A stretch of 64,000 nt of DNA from Erigeron canadensis (taxonomy: Eukaryota; Streptophyta; Magnoliopsida; Asterales; Asteraceae), in NCBI RefSeq assembly GCF_010389155.1, contig NC_057762.1, forward strand, positions 2,219,513 through 2,283,512. The letters are read 5' to 3'. Made by a program: the position numbers and the translations under genes. This document shows positions 11,981 through 21,535 of the stretch, in pieces. How positions within the stretch are numbered: the stretch's first letter is position 1; the number at the start of each line of letters is the position of its first letter. The notes under the pieces were generated by a model, which was given only the letters and a program-made list of their open reading frames with translations, did not search any database and was not told the DNA's origin.

Positions 11981-13105
11981 CTAATCAACATCTTCGGGAT
12001 TTGTCAAGAAAGTACCATTGCTAATAGAATTCACATCTCTTTTCTCTTCCGGTAACAAACCATCATAGAAAGTCGTGATCAACTCCCATTTAGCAATCCC
12101 ATGGTGTGGACAAGTTCTCAACAACTCATTAAACCTCTTAAATGACTCATGAAATGTTTCACCCGATTGTTGTTGAAAGGTTCTAATGGAGGTTCTTGCA
12201 TCACTAGTCTTTTGCATTGTATAATACTCATCCAAGAATTGTTGTTGCATTTCAGCCCATGTAAAGATACTACCCGATGGCAAAGCTAAGAACCATTGTT
12301 TCGCTTTATCCTTCAAAGTGAACTGAAACAAAACTAGTTTAACCTCATCCGGTGAGAATCCTTGACCTCCAATGGTACTACAAATAGCCTCAAACTCTGA
12401 CAAATGCAAATAAGGCTCCTCCGTTGCTTTTCCATGGAAACTCGGTAATATACTCAAACATTGAGGTCTTACCTCAAACGCTCTACCCCTCAACACCGGT
12501 GGTACTATAGGTGAAGCATTAACGGCTATGGTGGGTCGAAAATGACTATCAACTCCTTGTGGTGGAGGTTGATAGTTCATGTTTGGAGCAACTCGATTAC
12601 GTGGTGGGTAAATTGGGTGGTTTCCATGACGGTTGTGGTTTGGTGGTCCTTGAGGAAATCTTTGGTTAATTGGAGGTTGGTTAAATTGCGGGTATTGGCG
12701 GTTTGGTGGTTGAACATAATCCTCCCCATCATTCCATTCATACCCATCCGAATGGTCATCAAACCTCCTATCATCCCAATTAGCAACTCGATCATACACA
12801 TCCTCCGTATACCGTGATCTATCTCCAACATAGGTTGGTGTTCCAAATCGGTGAGGAGTTGTAAAACCACTCCTCTCGGATCGGGGTGGTTGTTGATATT
12901 GGTCTTGATGTTGGTAGTTTGGTTCAAAGTTGGGTTCATGTTGAATTCCGGCAGATTGGGTCTTTGGTGGAATGTTTCTTTGTGAATTACCGGGGTCACT
13001 CATAGTTGCACGGTGAAGTACTCGGTTTCTCCTAGCTGTTTTCTCAATTTCCAGATCAAACAACAACGGTGACTTCTTCTTTGAATACCTCGTATGCATA
13101 TACAA
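11981..13105 (-). CDS. gag: Athila gag, truncated by an in-frame TAG
   Basis: A 374-codon frame directly downstream of the tRNA-Asp PBS. The first third is a Q/P/N-rich disordered region. The retrotransposon gag (capsid) domain occupies about residues 205-350 and has the usual spaced W, F and L pattern. The zinc knuckle that should finish gag lies in the next frame segment, past a single TAG. A premature stop inside gag, rather than between gag and pol, suggests a nonsense mutation. Programmed readthrough cannot be excluded from sequence alone. Several Met codons lie near the start; I kept the most upstream. Confidence 0.85.
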   Translation of the reverse strand: MYMHTRYSKKKSPLLFDLEIEKTARRNRVLHRATMSDPGNSQRNIPPKTQSAGIQHEPNFEPNYQHQDQYQQPPRSERSGFTTPHRFGTPTYVGDRSRYTEDVYDRVANWDDRRFDDHSDGYEWNDGEDYVQPPNRQYPQFNQPPINQRFPQGPPNHNRHGNHPIYPPRNRVAPNMNYQPPPQGVDSHFRPTIAVNASPIVPPVLRGRAFEVRPQCLSILPSFHGKATEEPYLHLSEFEAICSTIGGQGFSPDEVKLVLFQFTLKDKAKQWFLALPSGSIFTWAEMQQQFLDEYYTMQKTSDARTSIRTFQQQSGETFHESFKRFNELLRTCPHHGIAKWELITTFYDGLLPEEKRDVNSISNGTFLTNPEDVD

Positions 13106-13272
13106 ACAACCTGTAGCCTACACACAATGAACACACCTAGCGTAAAACTGAAATACAAGAATAAAAAGGAAATAAACAAACTAACAACTAAAACTAGACT
13201 ACTTCTTTTTGGATATTTTTTTCTGAAAATTTTAACAAATTACAAACAAACTTTAACACTTTGCACACCGAT

Positions 13273-13290
13273 TCCCCGGCAGCGGCGCCA
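13273..13290 (-). other. Primer-binding site, tRNA-Asp type
   Basis: On the minus strand the sequence TGGCGCCGCTGCCGGGGA begins five bases after the end of the 5' LTR. It pairs with the 3' end of plant tRNA-Asp, apart from one position that can form G-U. This PBS is characteristic of Athila-lineage elements and fixes the direction of transcription. Confidence 0.9.
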
Positions 13291-13295
13291 AAATT

Positions 13296-14421
13296 TGATC
13301 GTTGTCGTTGGACCGATCAAAAATATAAACTAAATACTACTAATTAGTTAGGGTAAGTCGAATATCGTTCCACAGGGAATCACGGGAAAGTGTTAAACAA
13401 GTTTACAAAATTAATTAATCTAGGCATAAACTTAAAATTGATTGATTGTTTAATTTAGTTAAAACTGAAAATGATTATTGACTTAACACAATAATTCAAT
13501 TAAACAAAATAGACCATTCTCATGCTCCCAATTATGTTTTCAAATATGTAATCTAACTTATACTCATTGGAAACCACATAGACATAATTCGTTATAATGT
13601 TTGGATTGAATGAATTCAAGATCTAGACTAATCGATTGTGATGATTCACGATAACGAAAACCGGGGAATTGACACAACTAGACTTCTAATTCATTAAAAT
13701 AAACTATGAGTTCATAAGAAATTCATTCAATAATCAATGATCAATTAACAAGTTAAAACCAAATGATAGATGAATTTCATTCAAATCATGAACAATTAAT
13801 CATTCAAACAATCCAAACAACATTAGATGTAAAAGACTAATAAAGAATTAAACATCTAATCCAACATGAGTATAAGAAAGATTGAACATAAATGTCTTAC
13901 ATAATTGTTCACATGAGAATGATCAATAGAAAACCTAGCCTATCATCTTCATCATTGAATCTTCAATTTGAATTGTCATCTTCATGAATTGGTGATTTGA
14001 TGATGATTTTGGGGTCTTCTCTATGTTAGGAACTGATATTGTGAGTGAATATTATGAATGGTAACTTCCCAAGTCGTCAATTGAATTGTATATAACTGAA
14101 AGTTAATTAAAACCATAAAAATCGGGTTTCTGATCTGCAACTGGCGTAACCTACTACCCCCCTGGGCGAAAGTTACGCCCCTTGGATTTTCAACTGGCGT
14201 AACCTACTGCCAAGTCTGGCGTAAGTTACGCCCTTTGTAATTTCAGAATTCCAGATTTTTGCTTCTTGGTTCCTTGACTCGTTTCTTGATTCAATTAGCT
14301 CCATTTCATCACCTAGTGCCTGAAACACTTAACAAACATAAGAGTACCCCTAATCGTCTATTAAGCTTCACAAAACAACTTGATTTTACATCTTAAAATT
14401 ATGCATTCTAGGCGTTTATCA
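13296..14421 (-). repeat. 5' LTR of the Athila element
   Basis: Same termini as the left copy (TGATCGTTG to TTTATCA) and followed directly by the TSD GTAAT at 14422-14426. It is almost identical to 1887-3011. One visible difference breaks a palindrome: GGGCGAAAG here, GGGCGTAAG in the other LTR. Confidence 0.93.
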
Positions 14422-14633
14422 GTAATAAGATCTTAATCTTAATATACTTAGAAAAAATTTATTCTTACAAAAAACGTTTACCGATCATTAAGAACCTCCC
14501 ATTACCCAAAAAGGTATTACAACTTTTGTTACCTAATGAAAAGTGTACAAAATGTACCTTCTATATACATGTCAATAAAATTTAAGGTAAATGTAAAATT
14601 ATTTAATCCACCATTTTTTAGATAAAATTTTGA

Positions 14634-14915
14634 GTTAATTGCATAATTGGTCCCTATTGTTTGTTTCATTTTAACAATGAGGATCTTTTTTTAAGTATCA
14701 ATGTAATTAGGTCCCTATTTTAAGAAAGTTTTTCAAGATTGGTCCCTTTTTAACAGACTTGTTAGTGAGTGTCGTCAAGTGTTCACGTGACCAACACGTG
14801 CAGGGACAATAAAATCATTTTATACAACACAAAAGGGACCATCATTACTGGTAAACTCGGAAAGGACCTCATTTTAAAATGAAAAAAATAAATAGGGACC
14901 AATCTTTCAATTAAC
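14634..14915. repeat. Fold-back repeat with GTTAATTG ends
   Basis: The left arm GTTAATTGCATAATTGGTCC and a right arm ending CCAATCTTTCAATTAAC form an imperfect inverted repeat of about 50 bp. A related element lies at 16747-17035. No coding capacity. I could not find a convincing target duplication, so the superfamily is left open. Confidence 0.55.
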
Positions 14916-15461
14916 ACCGTAAGATTTTTTTTGATCTATTTCAAGAGATTGCAACATAGAATTGTTAGTTTGTCAGATTCCTAATTAGTAACTTATGTAT
15001 ACTTTAAAACTTTCATAATAAAGATGTACCTTATATAACTTTTTTTTTCTTTTGAAAACTTTTTATCTTTTGAAAAGTAATTGATATATAAACATTTATT
15101 ATTATTTACAGTTTCAAAATTAGATATTGTATATTAAGAACTTGATGTTATCAAAAAGTAAACCTATTTGAAAATTATCATGTACGGTATTTTACTTCTC
15201 TATGTAACATATTAGATAGTTGGTGGATTAATAGATATATAATTTATTTTAATATAGATTTTAATAGATTTTTTAATATATTTTTGGTATATCGGTTAAT
15301 ATATTTTGTTTTTTTTAAGATGTGAATAAAACTTATTATGTAGATTTAATTACCAGTATCAATTGAATCATTCACAAGTTTTAGAATATTTTTGTAAAAA
15401 TATGTTTTAATAATATCATTTTAAATAATCATGAAAAGCTAAAATATGTTAATAGTTATGT

Positions 15462-16430
15462 CCTTGAGCTTTAGCTCAATTGTTAAAAGACCATCTGATG
15501 GTCATTGAATGCACAACTTATGTTGTATTTAAATTAGACAAGAAAGTAAATAAGCAAGTAAATAACAAAAACAATATTAAGTTCAATTGTAGTACATTAA
15601 TGCAAGGATAATCATATGTATCATTGATTAAACGATGAATACATGGTTGATCTTACACACTTGACTTACAAGAATACAAAAGAACAAAGGTAATTGCTAA
15701 GCCTAGACACACTAAAAACTTAAACAATTACAAGTGACAAACACTTTCAAGGTGACTAACACACTTGATACAATGCGGCTGTGTTGCTTTATATAGAGGA
15801 AGAATTAGGGCAACACAGCCTCCCTTTGACAGAGATAGATGATGGTTGTCGACATTCCATTGGCTCCTTGTACTTCCAGGCAAGAGCCTTTGTCTTCTTT
15901 ACCAAAATGGGTATGAAAGAGAAAATCCAAGTTTTTGGTCCCAACGAGTACCTTTTCCAGTTAAGGTATGTTACAGTTGGAAGAACCACCATGTGACTCT
16001 TGTCTTCATATGGTTTGAATACTTCCCGCCATGACAACCATTTGGTCAGCATACATCCCGCTGAAGAGAGTCACTGGACTCGCTGAAGACTTTGCTGACT
16101 ATACATGTCAGTGAGTAAGTCTAATCAGCGAATCCAAGACTCAACACCATCCCCTTGTCTGAAGTCTTGTGTTGAAGCCTTCGGGAGGACATGAGAATTA
16201 AGTCCCTTTATGAGGCCTTGACTTAGGTTCAAATCTGATAGGGCAAGGTTTACCCCTATTAATCGTCGTGCCTTTGGTTGGATTAGTAGGTGTTTTTCTT
16301 CTCATCGGGTATTTGAAATAGACATTTTTACTTCAAAAGAGCTCTCTAGCGTGGACTTGGTTAAGACAATGTATGTTAGACCTCCTGCTGTCAAATCGCG
16401 ACACAAAGTTTCCAGCGAAATTGACCTTTT
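15462..16430 (+). repeat. Dispersed repeat (SINE-like?) split by a solo LTR
   Basis: The outer parts (15462-15495 and 16147-about 16430) read as one sequence once the solo LTR is removed. The left part contains TTAGCTCAATTG, which resembles a pol III A box. The right part contains GGTTCAAATCT, which resembles a B box. The spacing between them (over 100 bp without the LTR) is too long for a classic tRNA-derived SINE, so this identity is tentative. Confidence 0.35.
15496..16146 (-). mobile_element. Solo Copia-type LTR
   Basis: Begins TGATGGTCATTG and ends ACTCAACA, with the 5-bp target duplication CCATC on both sides (15491-15495 and 16147-16151). A minus-strand TATA-like box (CTATATAAAGC) lies around 15784-15797. 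It is recognisably related to the LTR remnant of element A at 46310-46855: same TGATGGTC start, shared internal motifs such as GGTATGAAAGAGAAA. No internal retroelement domain is present, so it probably arose by LTR-LTR recombination. Open frames of 60-87 codons here are chance. Confidence 0.75.
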
Positions 16431-16746
16431 AAAAAAAAATGTTGATAGTTATATTTAAATGAAGTATATATTAAGATTTATTATTTTATTGAAAAGATAA
16501 AAAATGTAATTTAGTGACGAATTATAAAAACGTGTAAATCAATAAGACTTTTTTTTTTATCATTATTAATAGTAATATAACTTTTTTTCTCCATATTTTC
16601 GAGTTTATAATTTAAACTATGATACATGAAACATTAAATTTAAGAATTATTTAAGTTTTTTAAGTGGTTAATAAGTGGTTAGGTCAGTAAGTTTTTAGTA
16701 TGTATAAAGAAATGATAAATATGAATAATGAGATGTATTATCAAGA

Positions 16747-17035
16747 GTTAATTGCAAGATTGGTTCCTATGGTTTTATATTTTAACAATGAGGGTTCCTT
16801 TTCGATGGCATTACCAATGGTCCTTTGTATTTTGTGAGAAAAGACTGTAATATTGCACCTGTACGTGATGACTACGTGCAGATTTGACGACACTCAATAA
16901 TGCACCTGTTAATTAGGGACTAATTTTGTAAAAAAAAGTCTTAAAATAAGGACCCAGTTACAATAATACTTAAAAAAGAGCCCCATTGTTAGAGTGTGTA
17001 AACCACGAGGAACAAGTTTGAAGTTTGCAGTTAAC
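16747..17035. repeat. Second fold-back repeat with GTTAATTG ends
   Basis: The left arm GTTAATTGCAAGATTGGTTCC is mirrored by a right arm ending GCAGTTAAC. It shares its termini and an internal 'ttttaacaatgag' motif with the element at 14634-14915. The arms have diverged. No TSD was recognised. Confidence 0.5.
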
Positions 17036-18845
17036 TTTTAAAAGAAAGAAAGGACAGTTCCTCGTTACTTTATTACAACTTAAGAGTATACATCCAACTA
17101 TCCAAGCTCTTTAATCTTTTAATGCTGAACATGCTCTTTAATCTTCGTCTAAGAGTAATGATTAACCATCTTATTTTTTTTATTTTTTATTTTTACAGCA
17201 ATGATTAACCATCCTAATTTATAAGTATAAAATTCCTTTAATTTCCAAACCCAAACTTGAAGATAATGATTCGTAAAAATTCTCACTTTCACTAACCCAA
17301 AATTTCACGATGCATCTATCTAGAACAAACCAAGTTGTGGCGGGTTACCGGAATCACATGACTCGTATGCCTTTGGTAGCCGGAGTATTTCCAAGCAAGT
17401 GCCGTATTATGTATATACATTCTAGACGATACACTCACAATGCATTCAAAACCAAAAACTCTTAAGAGACCACTGCCACAACCGACTTGTACGTTATACC
17501 TTCTGTCACACACTGTGGCAAACGACTTCTCATGAAAGATCTGTCACACCCATGCCACCAGCGAGTCGGCGACATCTTATGGACAAGCTGTCCCACGTAG
17601 CCTTAGATCCTCATCCATGGTGATTACTTGTGGAAACAATAATTGTTCTAAAATAATGATTGTATTTATCAAGTAATAAGATGTATATATTGAATATAAT
17701 CTATACTAATAAGATCAAATTAATGGAAATTATTCATGCTATGTCATGTTGCTTGTTTGAAATGCAGGAAGGTGTAAACATACAAACCATGTTAAAAGTG
17801 AAATCATTTTGCCTATCGATATCAAGAACATGATAGCTCAACCAAGCTAAGCAAAATGACAAATTTGAATCAAGAGTTCTCATCCTTGCACTAATAGTTG
17901 TATTTGTGTTATAAGAAAAAATATGTTCCGCGCTCTCAAAGCAAAATAGACCTTAGAACAAACTGAGCAGAACTTTTCAATCATGTTAAGAATGGAAAAT
18001 ACAAATGAACCAAAAATTGATCCTAATGACAAGTGATCGATCAGAAGAGACCATACAACCCATATTTAAGACGAGCTAACCAGCTGTAGTTGCAAGCTCG
18101 GACTACCAAAGATCAGCCACTTGGACTGACCAAACTAAATGCATCTTGTAAGCATAGGCGATCCAAAAATACCATAACCACCAGTGAAGATCCAAGAGTG
18201 AGATAACAGAAGGATTCCTACATTATCATAGCTTGCCTCATTTCTGTAGTTTAGTCACGTCAATAAATACGCCGATACGTACTTTCAGCTACCAATCACG
18301 TGATTCACGTCATATATATACTATTTTAGGAAGCAAGCAAGCAAGCCTACACTTATAAACGCAATAAAACAAACGAATATGATTTAATAACACCAAAAGA
18401 CACCTGTATTGAACATCTACAACAAATTTTTAAAAAGAATGGTGTTACTTTAAATCAGCATAGCTCAAAATGTCAAAAAGTAAAAGCAATACTATAGTCT
18501 AACGACAGAGAGATGTTTAAAACCAGCTGCCAAGTCATACCAACTTGTCATGACTTCGGATAAAAGAGCAGCTACAATGTTGTCATGACTTTTAAAACCG
18601 GATAGAGTTTAACTAGGAATCCTAAAAACTAGCCAACAATAATTTATGAACTAATAGCACCTGGGTCTTAAACCAGAGAGATCTTTAAAACCAGCTGCCA
18701 AGTCATACCCACCCAAAAAGATCACTTGACAGAATTCGTGGAAGACGTGAGTACAACAGAAAAAAGCTAACCTTAAAAATATGCATGAGGAACTGAGTTC
18801 AAAAATTCATCCGACTCATCACAAAACAGAGCATTGCTCATCACT
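17036..18845. other. Non-coding region with a 34-bp direct repeat
   Basis: No gene recognised. A block of about 34 bp containing TTAAAACCAGCTGCCAAGTC occurs twice, about 170 bp apart (around 18507 and 18677). Since the SR-type fragment next to it runs on the minus strand, this could be its former 3' UTR and flank. A 65-codon frame at 17316-17513 on the minus strand shows nothing recognisable. Confidence 0.45.
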
Positions 18846-19330
18846 TCATGCCAATACATAACTGTGCCGTTCCCTTGCTTCTCCTTCCTGAAACAAACTA
18901 TTTAGATAATCAGCATCCAGATAAGTTCCACCAAACTGAACATTTCACGTGAAAAACATATGTTATACTCACATCAGCATCAGAACGTCGGGGTGATGGG
19001 ATTCGAGAATTAGCTTTTGCAGGAGGTGAAACACTTTTTGGGGTGGCTGAGCGTTCTTTTTCAACAGATGCACCAGGACTACTGCTCTTTAATTAAAGGT
19101 GATCTGCGTGGAGATCGATGGAGTCCTACGTGGGCTAGCACTGCGGCGTTCAGAAGGAGAAACACTCCTATACATTCCAAACAAGTATCTATCAGATCCT
19201 TGATGTGAAACAAAAGAGGGATTGCAACAAAGTAAGGTGCGAGTGAAATTTGTTTACCTGACAGGAGACCGGCTCCTATGCTTGTCATCATCATATCTGG
19301 ATCTCTTGTGTTCTCTGCGATAATAAGGGC
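18846..19330 (-). pseudogene. 3' fragment of an SR-type splicing factor gene
   Basis: Three exon-like pieces are visible on the minus strand. Exon a (19330-19258) encodes an RS-rich stretch with YYRREHKRSRY and HRSRSPVR and ends in CAG|GTAAAC. Exon b (19167-18973) starts after TATAG, continues SVSPSERRSASPRR and ends GAT|GTGAGT. Exon c (18887-18846) follows GTTTGTTTCAG and ends SYVLA-stop. Splice phases agree between a and b, and between the last frame of b and c. Exon b, however, needs two frame changes, and its first frame stops at 19089-19091. No RRM domain is found upstream, so only the C-terminal RS tail remains. SR proteins use the RS tail in spliceosome assembly in the nucleus. A decayed or captured gene fragment is the best reading; RS-domain identity is inferred from composition. 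Confidence 0.6.
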
Positions 19331-20654
19331 CTGCGACTCCCGTTTATCGATCATGCATGTATTCACTGTTTAATCAATTATACATATGATTAGATTCACA
19401 TTTCTTTGGCTTGTTTTGATCTTGTACAAACCTTGACGTTTATCACACGCATCCATGCATTATTTTGTGGACTGTTGAAGCTCTATCACGCATTTTAAAA
19501 GCCTTCCACATCAGGCGAGCCACTGGTGGGTTCCAATTGCTGGCAAAGAAAGCTCTTGTGTAATCAAAAATGTGATCAATTAAAGCTCTTAATTATAGGT
19601 AGTATATACGAATTAAACCAAGGAGATTGTTCGTCAACGCAAGCTTTCATACTATATTTGATTTTTTTGATTTCTAGCTATTATTTTGTCATTGTATTGT
19701 TATTTTTAAAAAAAAAATAGTGATGTATTTTATGACAATAAAACAATTCTTTTGATTGGTTATATCTTTATAACTTACTTTTTGTTTTGAATATTTTTTG
19801 GTAACTGCAATATATATATATATATGGTAGTAGCCATTGGCGAATTGTTTATGGCGGTTCGTTAATTTCATGTATGTATATATGAATTGTTTTGGTAAAA
19901 CCGCAAAAGTCATCTCTCAAGATGGAGAAGATAAATGAAGAAGACGACTTTTATTTGGGGTGGCTCTGAAGTAGACTTTTATTGTAAAAGGATGTAAATA
20001 CCCCACTATAAGGATATGTAATGATAAAATAAAATGAGAAGGACAAAACTTAATAATATGACATATCCCAGGCTATGTAATGAAATTTTTTCTTTTATAA
20101 ATTACTTTGACTACTTATTTTTTTTTTATTTTAAGGATTTGCTAGTGCACTAGTTAAGAAGTATTTAATGAACCTGTTATTTCCTTCACTAAGGCACTAG
20201 TTAGCAAATCCCTTTTCTTTATTGTTTATAACTTTTTTAAAAAATACGAAATTTGGCAATTAGCTTCGTTCCAGTTATAATTGGATTATATATGTTAAAT
20301 TTCATTATAACATTTTTTAGAAGCAGACCATATACAGTACTACCACCCGTTTTCCTTTACTTGTAAAATATACATCCCTCAAAAAAAGATGTCCAGATTG
20401 AATTTGTGCACCAGCATTCCAGTAAGTTGAATAAATGCTTTTAACATTCTCAGAAATGCCACAAGCCCACAAAAGCAGTTGCTAAAATCAATGGAGATCC
20501 TGAATCAGTTAAGTTTCCTAATGTCCTCCAACTGTTTGATGAAATGCTTCAATGTTGTAGTAGCATAAGTTTAAGTTGCTTTCTTTTGAGGTTGTTTCTT
20601 TTTTTATACATATGTGATCTGATGCCAAATTGTAGTTTAAGTTTAAGTTTCATA
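19331..20654. other. Non-coding region
   Basis: AT-rich DNA with no convincing gene; the RRM exons expected upstream of the SR-type fragment are not visible. It contains one small fold-back repeat, described separately, and a (TA)n run near 19810. Confidence 0.45.
20134..20213. repeat. Small fold-back MITE
   Basis: About 80 bp with inverted ends: AAGGATTTGCTAGTGCACTA on the left and a right arm CACTAGTTAGCAAATCCCTT. The arms carry matching GGATTTGCTA motifs. No coding capacity. Confidence 0.45.
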
Positions 20655-21085
20655 AGTTTCCTAAGGCTCTTTGGAATCTGACCTGTTCGGTTATTATTAA
20701 CAACGATCAGCAATTCAAGTCATACAGAAACAATTTTTCTAAGTTTTCTAGGTTACCAAATGAACTTGGAATGGACCCATTGAGTTGATTATTACTTATT
20801 TGCAAACTAGTTAGAGATGCTAAGTTTCCGAACTCTCGTGGAATAGGACCACAAAGTTTGTTTGAATATAGACGAAGAACACGAAGGGATTTGAGGTCAC
20901 CTATAGCAAAGGAATAGGGCCACTAAGTTCATTAGTGTATAACAAGAGCCATTCGAGTGAAGTCTAAGTTACCTATTTCTTTTGGGATAAATCAATCCGT
21001 TCAACGGATTCTCGAAGCCAACTTTTGGGAATAGATCCAGTTAGAGAGTTATTATTCATAACAAATTTTGAAAGTCATACATGAA
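20655..21085 (-). pseudogene. Decayed LRR receptor-kinase fragment
   Basis: On the minus strand, pieces of the plant LRR consensus can be read (for example SLQISNNQLNGSIPSSFGN near 20770-20810), but no frame stays open. Nucleotide similarity to the intact kinase gene just upstream is clear, for instance 20811-20930 against about 24040-24120. It contains LRR repeats only; no kinase domain was seen. It is best explained as the remnant of a duplicated receptor gene. Confidence 0.65.
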
Positions 21086-21147
21086 CCTCTTTAGATAAAT
21101 AATTTATTAATATATTTGATATAATAATATATCACTAAATTAATAAA

Positions 21148-21468
21148 GGGATTAGTGCGCCGGAATGAAACAAACTATGCCCATAAAGTTATAGTGTGCA
21201 CGAACTAACATTTTTTTTATTGTATGCATAAACTTAGTAAAAATATTCAAATCATACAATGTGTATACATGACAGCCAATATGAGCTGGCACGTGCAAAA
21301 AAAAATTTTTTTGAACAGGCTACGTGTAAGGTTTTGATTAGTCGGTCGCAAAAAGTTACATGATTTAAACTTTTTTATTAAGTTTATGCATACAATAAAC
21401 AAAAACGTTAGTTCATGCACACTATAACTTTTTTTGCATAGTTAGTTGCATTCCGTCGCACTAAACCC
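21148..21468. mobile_element. Mutator-type MITE with 9-bp TSD
   Basis: A 321-bp fold-back element with inverted arms of about 110 bp (GGGATTAGTGCGCCGGAATG at the left, mirrored at the right). It is flanked by the 9-bp direct repeat ATTAATAAA at 21139-21147 and 21469-21477. Long TIRs with a 9-bp TSD fit a non-autonomous MULE. It sits only about 70 bp beyond the stop codon of the receptor kinase, so it may contribute to that gene's 3' UTR. Confidence 0.75.
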
Positions 21469-21535
21469 ATTAATAAAATATCTCAGTCCTAATGCTATTA
21501 GTTTATTCAGGTTTTACTGTCACTACACAACTTTA

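Larger units (their letters stand above)
1887..14421 (-). mobile_element. Complete Athila-type Ty3/gypsy LTR retrotransposon
   Basis: A 12.5-kb element bounded by two LTRs of 1125 and 1126 bp and flanked by the 5-bp target duplication GTAAT (1882-1886 and 14422-14426). It is transcribed on the minus strand, so the 5' LTR is at the right. In order of transcription it holds the 5' LTR, a tRNA-Asp PBS, gag, pol (zinc knuckle, PR, RT, RNase H, IN), a spacer with hairpins and palindromes, an extra ORF, a 1.3-kb untranslated stretch and the 3' LTR. RT-RH-IN order and the PBS are typical of gypsy. The PBS choice and the ORF downstream of pol are typical of the Athila lineage. By eye the LTRs differ at roughly seven or eight positions, so insertion was recent. 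Confidence 0.93.

Noticed and set aside
15781..16052. Overlapping frames of 62-87 codons on both strands
   Set aside because: They fall inside the solo LTR at 15496-16146 and have no resemblance to protein families.
17316..17513. 65-codon minus-strand frame
   Set aside because: No signal peptide, domain, or splice context; consistent with chance in a slightly GC-richer patch.
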